Origin: Entonaema liquescens | Lineage: Eukaryota > Ascomycota > Sordariomycetes > Xylariales > Xylariaceae | Direction: 5' to 3' | Length of the DNA stretch: 64,000 nt | NCBI GenBank assembly: GCA_902805475.1 | Contig: CADCSX010000002.1 | Coordinates: 1,178,001 to 1,242,000, forward strand | In this document: piece by piece, positions 1 to 11,632 of the stretch | How the letters are laid out: each line of letters opens with the position of its first letter | Numbering within the stretch: position 1 is the first letter of the stretch | Notes under the pieces: generated by a model | The model's input: only the letters and a program-made list of their open reading frames with translations | The model's database searches: none | What the model was told of the DNA's origin: nothing | Translations under genes and position numbers: made by a program

Positions 1-390
1 TACCATCACTAGTGGAGGTACCTCTTCGTCTTAGCCGAAGTACCCCGATACATATAAATCCCTAACACGCCTAACCTATTAGTAGCCAGTGGCTATTAGC
101 AGCTTCCCTTTACCGTAGTACCGTAGTACCGTACTTAGGTACCGGCCAAAGGTAACATCTTTAATCGCAAACCACAAAAACTCTCCACCTTTCCCTCTTC
201 TTTTCCATCACAATCTTTTTTTTCTTTCCTCTTCAAGAACCAATTCCTCCTTCTTCCTCCAGGTTCAAGAGGCATACCGTCTCCCTGTTGATATTCTCCT
301 TACCTCCCACATCATAGGAGTTGAATTTGGTATAGATCGTGTCTTACATCTGAACCCCTCATAGCTATCCTCAGGACCGCGGTTGTCAAC
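1..390 (+). promoter_or_regulatory. Upstream region of aconitase gene
   Basis: No gene is seen. The stretch holds short repeats of a GTACCGTA-like word near 110-145 and a pyrimidine-rich run at about 180-260, which is typical of promoters of well-expressed filamentous fungal genes. The coding start follows at 391. Confidence 0.5.
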
Positions 391-3300
391 ATGTTGGCCA
401 CTCGACAGGTCCTGGGCAATGTTGCCCGATCGCGGGTCATGTCCAACATGAACACGCGCAGGTGTATGGCCTCCGTGGCCGACTCGGCCTTGGACAAGAA
501 GGTAAGCCAGTTTCGATCGCAAATTTCCAAAGCTTGCTGGTGGGGTGGTCATGGAGGCTGATATTTCCCTCAAACTATAGGTCAGGCAAAACAACTGGGA
601 AGAAGGCAACTTTATCAACTACAAGAAGATGTCTGAGAACCTGGCGATCGTTCGCAGCCGCTTGAACCGTCCCTTGACATACGGTGAAAAGGTCTTATAC
701 TCTCACCTTGACAACCCACACGAGCAGGACCTCGAGCGAGGTGTGTCATATCTTAAACTACGACCTGATCGAGTCGCCTGCCAGGATGCCACTGCTCAGA
801 TGGCTATTCTTCAATTCATGTCTGCCGGCATGCCCTCTGTGGCCAACCCCACGACCGTACACTGTGATCACCTGATCGAGGCCCAGATTGGCGGAGAGAA
901 GGATCTTGAACGAGCTATTAACATCAACAAGGAGGTTTATGACTTCCTTTCCTCAGCGTGCGCCAAGTATAACATCGGTTTCTGGAGGCCCGGCTCTGGT
1001 ATCATCCACCAGATCATCCTTGAGAACTATGCCTTCCCCGGTGGTCTTTTGATTGGCACTGACTCTCATACGCCTAATGCCGGTGGTCTGGGTATGGCTG
1101 CCATTGGTGTCGGTGGTGCTGATGCTGTCGATGTCATGGCAAACCTGCCTTGGGAGTTGAAGGCACCGAAATATATTGGTAAGGTCCAATCTGAGGCTTA
1201 TAGTTACAACTAGCTAACCTATAGTAGGAATTAAACTTACAGGCGAGCTAAAGGGCTGGACTAGTCCCAAAGGTAAGCATACGTACCTTCCCCAGATAGC
1301 GAAAACCTTACTAATCAATTTGTAGATATCATCCTTGATGTTGCAGGCAAATTAACAGTCAAGGGAGGCACTGGAAACATAGTAGAATATCACGGCCCTG
1401 GTCTTAACAGCGTATCCGCGACAGGCCTAGCTTCAGTTTCGAATATGGGGTTCGTTTTTTCAGCTTTCCCTTAATTTTCTTATTTTTTTCTGGCTTCATA
1501 GGAATTTTTCTGATTTTTTCCGGATTTTTCTTTCCTACTTCCCCCTTTTCTACTACTTCCCTTACTTCCCTTATTTCCTCTGCTTCCCCCTTTTATACTA
1601 CTTCTACTACTTCTAATACTTCTTGTACTTCCCCTTTTTCTGCTACTTCTAAAACTTATAATACTTGTAATACTTCCTATACTTCCTATACTTCCCCTTT
1701 TTCTACTATTTCTAAAACTTCCAATACCTCCTTTATTTCTAGAACTTACAATACTTCCTACACTTCCCCTTTTTCTACTACTTCTAATACTTGCTTTACT
1801 TCTACTCTTTCTCTTTTCTCTTCCTTTAAGAAGAGCGGACTATATATGGGTTGGACAATTACTAACTTACTATAAAAGGGCTGAAATTGGTGCCACCACC
1901 TCCGTTTTCCCATTTACCGACCGTATGTACGACTATCTAAAGGCTACCAAGCGTACCGAAATTGGTGACTTCGCCCGTTCTTATGCCAAGGAACTACGTG
2001 AGGATGAGGGTGCCGAATATGATCAATTCATCGAGATCAACCTCTCCGAACTTGAGCCCCATATTAATGGTCCCTTCACACCTGATCTAGCAACCCCGAT
2101 ATCTAAGTTCTCTGAGGCCGTTAAGGCTAATGGCTGGCCTGAAGAGCTTAAGGTTGGTCTTATTGGATCCTGCACAAATTCATCCTACGAGGACATGTCT
2201 CGAGCTGCTTCTATCGCTCGGGATGCTCTTAACCATGGTCTGAAGGCCAAATCTGCCTTCGTTGTTACTCCTGGTTCCGAACAGATCCGTGCTACCATTG
2301 CCCGTGACGGCCAACTCCAAACTTTCGAGGAATTTGGCGGCGTAGTGCTGGCCAACGCCTGTGGTCCCTGCATTGGTCAATGGGATCGACGAGACGTTAA
2401 GAAGGGCGAGGCTAATTCGATTCTGTCCTCCTACAACCGTAACTTCACCGGCCGAAACGACGGCAACCCCGCGACTCACTCATTCGTTACTTCCCTGATC
2501 TAGTTGTTGCTTTGTCAATTGCTGGCAACCTGCACTTCAACCCGTTAACCGACAAATTGAAGGACAAAGACGGTAACGAGTTCTTACTGGCTCCTCCCAC
2601 TGGCGATGGTCTCCCGTCGAGAGGATACGACCCGGGAAACAACACCTACCAGGCCCCCCCTGCTGACCGCTCTTCGGTTAACGTTCAAGTTTCCCCTTCT
2701 TCCGACCGACTTCAAGTTCTACAGCCCTTCCAACCTTGGGATGGCAAAGATGCTCTTGACATGCCCATATTGATTAAGGCAAAGGGAAAGACTACCACTG
2801 ACCACATCTCTATGGCTGGCCCCTGGCTCAAGTACCGTGGACATTTGGACAACATCTCCAACAACATGTTGATTGGCGCTATCAACGAGGCTAACGGCGA
2901 GGCGAACAAGGTTAAGAATTCGACCACAGACGAGTGGGATGCCGTCCCGGCTGTGGCCCGTGACTACAAGGCCAAGGGAATCAAGTGGGTTGTCATTGGT
3001 GACTGGAACTATGGCGAGGGAAGCTCCCGAGAGCACGCTGCTCTTGAGCCTCGTCACCTTGGTGGCCTTGCCATCATTACCCGAAGCTTCGCCCGTATTC
3101 ACGAGACCAACTTGAAGAAGCAGGGCATGCTTCCCCTCACATTTGCGGATCCCGCTGACTACGACAAGATCAAGCCTGATGACAGGGTAAGTGACTCTAT
3201 TTCCATGAACTATGTGTCTGTGTCATGACCAGTTTAACTGATTCGTACGTGTTATCCAGATCGATCTTTTCTGCACAGAGCTAGCTGTTGGTAAGCCCTT

Positions 3301-3430
3301 GACGATGCGGGTACACCCCAAGGATGGCAAGCCGTTCGACGTTAAGTTGAACCAGACATTCAATGAGGCTCAGATCGAGTGGTTCAAGAACGGAAGCGCG
3401 CTGAACACAATGGCCAAGCACGCGAAATGA
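391..3430 (+). CDS. ACO1: Aconitate hydratase, mitochondrial (frameshifted as written)
   Basis: This is mitochondrial aconitase, which converts citrate to isocitrate in the TCA cycle with a 4Fe-4S cluster. Exons are 391-501, 581-1178, 1228-1272, 1326-1449, 1879-3186 and 3260-3430. The first exon is rich in Arg, Ser and Met, as expected for a mitochondrial presequence. Cluster-ligand regions are clear: a GSCTNSS motif near 2167 and an ACGPCIGQW motif near 2356. Exon phases agree everywhere except at about 2493-2495, where TTCCCTGATC should carry one more C. As written the frame stops at TAG 2501-2503, and the conserved downstream frame resumes at once (DLVVALSIAG). The exons sum to 2357 nt, one short of 786 codons, so a repaired protein would have 785 residues, the usual family length. 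Intron 4 (1450-1878) is unusually long. The frameshift could be a real lesion or a homopolymer error. Family assignment is near certain. Confidence 0.95.
1450..1878 (+). repeat. 429-nt aconitase intron filled with 9-nt minisatellite
   Basis: This is intron 4 of aconitase. Splicing here joins AATATGGG to GGCTGAAATT and restores the conserved NMGAEIGA peptide, so the boundaries are well supported. The donor is GTTCGT, not the GTAAGT type used elsewhere. A branch-like TTACTAAC lies about 12 nt before the AG. From about 1538 to 1800 the sequence is a degenerate 9-nt array built on TACTTCNNN. The marker CTTCCCCTTTT recurs at 1538, 1583, 1628, 1691 and 1763, with spacings of 45, 45, 63 and 72, all multiples of nine. 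One frame stays open through the array and would read as a Thr/Ser-rich repeat. Other introns in the window are mostly 50-150 nt. Confidence 0.85.
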
Positions 3431-6400
3431 AATGTCGAAGGGATAATGCAGTAAATGGAATCAATAATATAGGAGAGATGCATGCAAGCGCATTGTGGGG
3501 AGGTCTGCTAGAATTACAGCACTGGGGGTGTATAGGAACTTGGGTTGGTTCTCCGGATGTCATGCTTTATGGGATCATCATACTTCTAACCCGTCATGAT
3601 GTTTATCCAGCCGGTTCTAGAATTTTTTATAGTTTGTACAAAACGAACATTGATGAAAGAATTTCAAATCGTTACTTCGTTCCAGTCTTCATCCGTGAAA
3701 TTTCCAATGTGTTTTTGGGTATCTGTCTACAAAGCTTCCCTCATGGCGTAATGGTTTAGCGCCTAGAAGTATACTGTTTTGTTTTGTTTTGGTTTTTTTT
3801 AGTAAATTCCTTATCTGACGATGTGGGTGTTTACAATACGCCTTTTCTCACAGTGTCTCCCCGTCTGATTGTATCTAGTTGTCGTTGCATCCTGTCTGGT
3901 TGCACGATTTCTTTCCAAAACTGGTATTCCCCTTCCCCTGTGTGGGTTTTGTACCAGCCACAACAGACCCAGCAACTGCAATCTACCCGAAGTTCCATCC
4001 GGGAAGAACCTGAATCCTTTTGTTGAGTCGCCGTATATTCGCAATGCTTCCAACATTGCCGAGTCTTGGATAAGCGAATGGATATTTGAGTATTGCAGTA
4101 CCTTCATCCCTTTGCCATGTCTATCGTTTGTATGTTATTTAGCTTTGTCAATGTGTTACGGTATATCGTTGAGGCGCTCGGCGGTATAGACAACTTGATA
4201 TATTTCAGGTGGGATACGACTGTACGTGTAAGTAGGCTCGAATCACACTGGGATGACTAACTGTTCAAATTTTAGATTTCTACTTTAAGCGTGTATTTGA
4301 GGGACGTTCTGATTCGTTATAAGAAGGGGCGTTCAAAGGTTTTTCCTTGGAAAAAAGTCGGTTATTTTAGGCCCAGCAACCTTCGGGCATTAGACAGAGT
4401 AACGCTATAAGGAAGGTAGAGGTGGAATGCAGCGGCAGGAAGTAAAAGATCTCTTATGTCAAGTGATACTTTCCATAGCTCCATCTCCTTCGAATGAGGT
4501 ACTGTAGACGTATCTCGCGCCATAGAGCGCTTTGGGAGCTAGTTGTAAGATTGTCTACTTAGATAGCCTTACATGGCCAATAGATGTAAACGCTTTCATC
4601 TGGTAAGAATTTTGCCTAGCGTATCAAACGTTTTGCTTCAGAATTCAAGGTTAGCGAGACGCGTCGCATCTCAACGGCAACTAGGTTTCCATTGATCATC
4701 TTCTGGACCATAAGGTATGTTATACGGCTTACACGCGCGTAAAAGGCGTTCGGTTTTCAGACTTATATGTAAAGAATTTATATATATATATATATAAAAG
4801 CCTTTTAAGAAAAAAAAAATAAGAAGCATTGCTTTTCGGGATACCACTACACTATATACCATACGAGAGCATTGCTTCCCAGGATACGGTAAGACATTTT
4901 TAATACATAGTACGATAGCGCCTTCTTGAGCAACGATTTACTATAAAATAATAGTTGCTTAAGGAACTATTATTGTGATCTGACCTATCATTTTTTCTTA
5001 AGTAATAATACACTGCTTTTGACACCTGGAGCAACGGTTATAATAAATGGTAATAGTTAAATGCAAAAATATTTTCCTGCTATAGTAGCTATGGAAGCCT
5101 ACGGCTATACATACTGAATAGGCTCGTTGTTCTAGATGTCTCATCTAAGATCGGCGAGGTAGGTCAAGTCGAGGGGATGGTCAACCTTGTCACTGAGCCT
5201 TGAAGGCCAATATATTTAACCTGATGCTTCCAAAATATATTATATGATCAAGCCACAACTAAACGGCGTCCTGGGACGAAATACATTTGATACATCGGGC
5301 ACGCGATATAAAACGGCTTCGAGCAAGTTTCCGATGCCCCAATAGGCAACCCTCTGACACCACTACCACATCGGCCTCAGCGGAACACACCAAGGCTGGT
5401 TACCCCTAATTTGTATCTCAGCATGTAGGTATGGGTGAATTCAATGCAAATCAACGTCAAGGGGTGTATATTATGATGCTTAGGCCATCCCCTTCAACCA
5501 CGCCATGTAGGGCTATGTACGGTGTGAAGGTGTCAGAGGTCCCAAGTGAGACCCCCGAGAACAAAGAACATGTTTAGTATGAAAAGCTCTGGCTCCGGAG
5601 CTATTCATGTTAGAGTTCCTTGCGAGATAACGAATATTATTTCTCACTTTTTGGTCCACCTTGTAACAAAAGATGGTGTCGGGGGTTTGCCTATTGAGGC
5701 CCCGTAAACTTGCTTCAAGCCGTATTGAATCGCGTGCCTGATGTGTCGAATGGAATTTGTCCTGCGAATGCTGCTCAGCTATGGCTTGACTGTCTAACAT
5801 ATCTTAGGACAGTGTGGACATTTGAGGATATCCTTAGGCATTGGGGGGGGGAGGGAGGGAAGGGGTCCGTTGGATTGCTCCATGGGATCCAGGTAATCCG
5901 ATTCATTTGGGAGCTTCTGAAATCCTATAAAATGATTTACCAGCTATTAGGGGTAAGGTATCAAAGAAAAATATACATCATTGTCATAGAGCCAGAATGG
6001 TCTTGGACTAGAACCTCAGGTTAAATATATTGACCTTTAAAGCTCAGTGCTAAAGTCAGACGTATCGTCGACTCGGCCTACCTGAAGTTTATATGAGCAT
6101 ACTCAGATCACATCTCTCGTTCGCTGTGCTGTACTCTTCCGGCCACAGCGTATAAGAGGAATTGCGGGATATCACGAAACGCTTCATCGATAATAATATT
6201 AGCTCCGAGAATCATTTAGAGTCATTCAACTTGCTGACTTGAGTGTCTTTGCAGAAGTTTACGAAATGTGCTATCGATATCTGCCTGACACTAGGGGCAT
6301 AAACTAAGAAAGGTTCCTCTCTTCCAGCGCGCTACGGTGATGTATCTTGTGACATGGTTCTCCATGTAGCGCTCCGGAGGACAGCCGTGCGAGGGAGTCC

Positions 6401-7249
6401 TATTACGTTAAGTCACAGCTGAATCGCAGGGGTGAACGAGACATACAATGCACGGAAACTATGACAACGGGAGAGATACAGAAAATATTATGAAAACAAA
6501 TAGTTTTATCGTGTGTCAGACATAGCCCTTAGAATAGACATAAGTGACTGGCTAGATATTATAAATTTTAAGTCCACCTATGTTATTTTTGAATAACTAT
6601 GTCTTAACAACTATTTCTTTTCTAATCCAATAGGACTCTTGTCTCCTTATATTCCACAGAGCCAGTGACAAGCTTTCAGAGATAGTGATTTCTATGGGTA
6701 GGAACATAGATGATAGAAGTAGTCGAGCTTTAAGGCAATGCTACTTAAAGAGTGCTACTTCGGGGGTAGAAATATAAACCTCGGTAATAAACTATGTATC
6801 ATTATCAGGTACATGCATTTATCGATAAACCAGATAAAGTACCTCCTAAGTGCCGAAGATCAGCGAATGCTCCTTCTAGCGTGTCATCTTCGAGTACCTG
6901 CGCTACTACCAAACCCCTGTTCGCAACTGCCTACGGGTGCAGGCGTAGGTAGTTTTGCGACTTCCGGCCGCAAAGCACACGACTCATCTTTAACTTTTCT
7001 CCAACTCGCCTCCATATTTTTTATTTTCTTCAATGGCGATTGGGTTTGGCGTCGAACAATTATTTTAAGCCTCGCAGGACGGAATCCTGCACGCTTCTCG
7101 CCGTTTATTCCCACCCGTCGCGTTCGGTTTTTGCGATAAGCCTGTCGTTCCGCCAAGTACAATTATTCGACTGGAGCCTGGGCAGCAAGTGGTAAGATTG
7201 CAACTTCGACGTCACCACGGCTAGCTCGGTTCGGCCGCACAACACGACG
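3431..7249. other. 3.8-kb AT-rich spacer without recognised genes
   Basis: I see no conserved protein, tRNA or rRNA here. Open frames are short and do not resemble a family. Contents seen include a TA dinucleotide run at about 4779-4796, the presumed aconitase 3' UTR just after 3430, and a somewhat GC-richer upstream region for RBD2 at about 6870-7249. It could contain decayed mobile DNA, but no terminal repeats or transposase motifs are visible. Confidence 0.5.
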
Positions 7250-8290
7250 ATGCCTACCATTCAGGGCTTCAGTACGCTGCGAGCGCGCTCGTATGTGTTC
7301 CGCCTGCCATTATTTACGCGCGCCATGATAGCGGTTATGGTGGCCTTCTGGGTTGTCTCTCTCCAGTCTGCGTGGGACGTGCGACAATGGGGCGCCTTGA
7401 TTCCCAGCGAATTGTCTCTAACGACTAGTCAGTACTACTGGCTTTGATAACATATGCGCGGCTTTGTCAACTAATACGACCCCGATATAGTGTACCGAGT
7501 GAATACCTTCCCGTTAATACATATTAACTTCTTCCACGCGCTTTTCAACATCCTATCTTTGACACCGCTCCTAGAGAGATTTGAGAACGAATTTGGGACT
7601 TTGACTTCTCTTGCGCTATTTTTCGGCCGTAAGTGTGCTTCACATAGCGTTGCTATCTCTCGCCATGGCGCAACTTGGGTTAACACTTGCTGTAGCTTTA
7701 ACGACAATCCCGGCCTTCGTGTACATCTTTTGGGAGAAGTTCATCATAAAAGGAAATACTGCAGTTATGGGAGCCAGGTACATACTCAATTCGCCCTTTA
7801 ATATCAAGATCGATGCTAACATATGGACGTTAAGCATATGGGTATTTCTGTTGCTAGGCATCGAGGCTATTCGAACGTACAAGACCAACCCGTACCTCGT
7901 AATAGGAACACATCACGTTCCGACATGGACCACGCCTCTAATGATGGTATTGGTGGTTGAGGCGCTGATCCCAAACACTAGTTTTGTCGGTCATCTGTGC
8001 GGCGTGGGCACGGGTTATCTGTGTAGGTGAATCCTGGGTAACTTCATCTTGGTACAATCTCACTAACGATATCCTGTTTAGTTGGCCTGGGTTACCTCAA
8101 GTTTCTGTCACCCCCTGAGAAGGCTCTCCGATGGATCGAAGCTCGTCTAAACTTGCTAGGAAGGTTGCCGCACTACGTCAGTGTAGACCAGAAGACGTAC
8201 GGTAGGTTCGGCGTCTTACCGACTAGCAATTCATCTAGCCAGATGACACCGTTGGGTTTGATGGGCTCTACGCAGCGATTAGGTCCTTAG
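7250..8290 (+). CDS. RBD2: Rhomboid-family intramembrane protease RBD2
   Basis: This is a fungal rhomboid of the RBD2 group, predicted to cleave membrane-protein substrates in Golgi or endosomal membranes. Exons are 7250-7427, 7491-7628, 7696-7777, 7835-8022 and 8082-8290, which give 264 residues with all phases consistent. The N terminus carries a hydrophobic segment (FTRAMIAVMVAFWVV). It is followed by the HINFFHALFN stretch typical of rhomboids, a GNTAVMGAS active-site region in which the Ser codon is split by intron 3, and NTSFVGHLCG supplying the catalytic His. The tail has the WIEARLNLLGRLPHYVSVDQKTYGR block shared by fungal RBD2 proteins. The first donor is GTCAGT. GAA1 lies 546 bp downstream on the same strand. 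Confidence 0.92.
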
Positions 8291-8836
8291 TGTGGTTTCG
8301 AGAGAGCCTCAGAAGAGTAAAGGGGAATTTAGTGAATGCCACCCTGTATATAGCACGCGGTAATTGGGCATTTCGACATTGCATGACATTGGAGTTTCTG
8401 GAAGGGAAAACACTATTCGCATCGCGAGGCCGTATACTAATTCGCCATAGCACTTGTTTGAATGATAAGGGGCTGGTCATCTGTGTTGCTATAAATCCTT
8501 CTGATTGCTTTACGAGTAATATGCGTGACTTGGTGTGGTCTCTGAGATGGTGAAGATATACTATATTTGACTAGTAAGTGATATGCAACTAATAGGTAAG
8601 TAGGCCGTAAGGCTGATTATGTCATTCGAGGGTAGGTACTTCCGCTTAACAAACTGGACCCCTGAATGTCAAGTCACGGTGGGACTCGTGTTACACGCGA
8701 ATCTTGGGGTACTTTCCATACTTTCTAATTGAGTTTATGGCTACAATTTCAATGTAGCTTTAAGCTTTTAGTCGTTACACATCAACTCCCAACTCTTTTC
8801 GCAGCGCATAGTCGATTTTAGGGGACTACAGAAGCC
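8291..8836 (+). promoter_or_regulatory. Spacer between RBD2 and GAA1
   Basis: An open frame runs antisense and sense just after RBD2, but neither resembles a known protein. The stretch probably holds the RBD2 3' end and the GAA1 promoter. Confidence 0.4.
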
Positions 8837-10968
8837 ATGCCGCGTCTACTTTGTAAGTTAACCTCCCTTAAAAGAATTATTCTACTAAAATCAAAGCAAT
8901 TGACTAACAGAATATGAAAACTAGCTGCGGCCATGGCTCTGCGCCGCGATCCGCGGTTGCTAAAGCTCCCGCCATATCTGTCCCTCCTATGCATCATTGT
9001 CGGCGTCGTATGGCTTCTCATGTTGCCACTCGACGAGTACTCGCGCCGCACTTATATTAGCGAGAACGCCTTATTACCTGGCCAAGTCCACACCTACTTT
9101 GGCGGCAGCGACCAGAACGTGTTCCGTGCTTACAAGCACGAAATCAGCGCCTTAGAGAACAGTACCAATTCCCAAGTAAACGACGAGCTCGAGGCTATAT
9201 TTAAGGGGCTTGGCCTTAAGGTTGGGCGACAGAATTATACGTACCACTCTTCGGGGAACACGTATGTTGGAGAGAATGTGTACGCTATATTACAGGCACC
9301 CCGTGGTGATGCCACAGAGGCTATAGTACTTGTTGCTGCTTGGAAGAACGTCAATGAGGAGTTCAACCGCAATGGTCTCGCATTAGCTTTGGCCCTGACG
9401 CGATACTTCAAGCGCTGGTCGCTGTGGTCCAAGGATATTATCTTGGTGGTACCACCCGACAGCAGGGCCGGTACGCAGGCTTGGGTGGATGCATACCATG
9501 ATTCACATGATCCGTCGCAAGTCGCCCCGCTACCGATAAAGTCTGGTGCGCTACAAGGCGCCATAGCGCTAGACTATGCGCAAGAAGGACGTTTCGAGTC
9601 GATCGCCATCGACTACGACGGCGTCAACGGGCAGCTACCAAACCTAGACTTGATCAACTCGGTCGTTAACATCGCGAGCGGACAGATGGGCATAGGTAGC
9701 GCTCTACAGGGCATCTTAAAACACTCGCAAAAGTACAATGATAATCTAGCTACGGTGCTGCGAGGCATGCTCAACCAGGCGTTGGGACATGCCACAGGAC
9801 CCCATAGCAGTTTCATCCCGTACCATGTCGATGCCGTTACACTGAGACCTATAGGAAGTGGCTGGCATGACGAGATGGGACTTGGACGCCTGATCGAGGG
9901 TTTATTCCGAAGTCTGAATAACCTGCTCGAGAAGCTGCATCAGAGTTTCTTCTTTTACTTGCTTATTCACAAGCATCGTTTCGTTAGCATTGGCACATAT
10001 TTGCCTAGTGCCATGCTAGTCGCTGCGAACTTTACTATTACCGCTATTGCGTCGTGGGTCCAGAGTGGTTACAGAAAGGTTGAGGAGCCGAAGAGCGAAC
10101 AGGAGAAGAAGCCTGAGATAGGAGAGGCTAAAGAGGCTGAAGGAGATAAGGAGGCGAAGGCGGTTACGAAGTCGACCTCGGTACCGGTTGAGCGTGAAAT
10201 ACTCCTGCCGCTCATTCTCGTAGTGGGAAGTCAGTCCCTGGGGGTTATTCCCTTATTCGTTTTTAATCAGATACCTTCAGGTGTAAGTCTCCTTTCTATC
10301 ATACCCTGCAATACGTCCTACCCTATATGCAAGCACAACTCCATCTTTCTATGCCGTTAACTAATTCGCGGAAATAGCTTCTTACACCAGTCTTCATTGC
10401 CTTCACTGTCGTCAATGCCGGTCTCCCACACCTCGCCTCGTATTTCTTAACAAATGGCATCCGCAAACCGCCTACGGGCCAACAGTACATACTCATCCGG
10501 TCGTTCTCACTGCTCTTATTGGGAATGTTCCTCTCATCCCTCGCAACCCTCAACTTCTCGCTCGCCTTCCTCATCGGCGTCCTATCTAGCCCGTTGTCAT
10601 TTTCCCGCCCATGGCCTTCTACTACTTTTACGTCCTCTTCAGATAAGGGAAAAGGGGTCAACGCAGCGGTATTCAGATACGCCCACTCGGCCCTCCTACA
10701 CGTCCTAGCGCCTCCCTTCGTTCTTCTCGTGAGCAGCGCCCTAGCTGGTGTAGGCATCCAGAGCGTGCTTGAAGAGGCGGCGTTCGGATGGCACGTCTGG
10801 GGCATGTATACACCACTCCTCGTGTGGTGCGTCTGGTGGCCAGCGTGGTTAGTCGGGCAGATAGTGGTACTGGGGCAGCCGAAAGAGGCTGGGGGTCGGA
10901 GTACGAGTGTCGTGAGGGAAGAGAAGAAAACGCTTGATTTATGCTGTAGAGAATTGCTGGTTGCATAG
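8837..10968 (+). CDS. GAA1: GPI transamidase component GAA1
   Basis: GAA1 is a subunit of the ER-membrane GPI transamidase that transfers preassembled GPI anchors to proteins. I favour a start at 8837 with a 16-nt first exon (8837-8852). An intron 8853-8924 with a GACTAAC branch site then leads in frame into exon 8925-10282, and after an intron at 10283-10377 comes exon 10378-10968, giving 654 residues. The alternative is the in-frame ATG at 8933. Diagnostic sequence includes the N-terminal LRRDPR block followed by a transmembrane helix, and the SENALLPGQVHTYF stretch. The lumenal domain is M28-peptidase-like, and several membrane helices follow at the C-terminal end. A charged Lys/Glu-rich loop (about residues 395-430) precedes those last helices. 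Confidence 0.93.
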
Positions 10969-11632
10969 GTGGCTTTGCTGTGATTAATGAGCTAGCATTG
11001 TATGTTTGTTTGAACTTGCCATATCTTCTTATGAAGACCGGTGGAGAACGTTATGTTCAAAGTCAAGCAGAATGGAGTTAATGCCTTACGAAACCTGTTC
11101 AATAATTTAGAGCTGATATTGCTAGATAGAAAATAGACAGCTAATTGCAACAATATCATACGAGTCATATTCGAAGCTCATTGTTTCTGATTAACTACGA
11201 AACTCGAGGCCGTCCTATAATGCACTCGTGTGATGGAAAGAGACTTGATAATGTTACCATCTACCTACCAAGATGCATAGGTTGCCCAAATCCATAGCAA
11301 GGTAGACGAACTAAAGAGCGAGGTACTCCTATTGCAGTACGAACTGTTAGTGTCACAGAGCATCAACTGTCACAACCAGCATTAACACCCCTATTCATGT
11401 GACCATAAACCCGATCGTTATGCAACAGCAATACGTCCAGTCCTCTTTTCGGGACTGCACGTCGTCTATTAGATATCTATCATACATGGCTCTTCGGCCG
11501 TCCTGTATGCAAGAGAAGGCAGCTTTTTTGGTCATTCACAATCCTTCGCTCGAAGCTCCTCGCCTTCTCGATTTTTCTCTTTGTTCGTAGTTTGATCGAT
11601 ATTCTTTGCTTTAGATAGACGTAGAGACGAAA
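10969..11632. other. Convergent 3' spacer GAA1 / RPN9
   Basis: No gene is seen. GAA1 (+) and RPN9 (-) end toward each other here, so the stretch is expected to hold both 3' UTRs and terminators. Confidence 0.4.

Noticed and set aside
2479..2515. A tiny intron explaining the aconitase frame break
   Set aside because: The only GT-AG pair across the break is 18 nt apart and would delete conserved residues.
6738..7162. Overlapping open frames of 133 and 92 codons on opposite strands
   Set aside because: Neither has a recognisable motif; they lie in the GC-richer upstream region of RBD2 and overlap each other fully.
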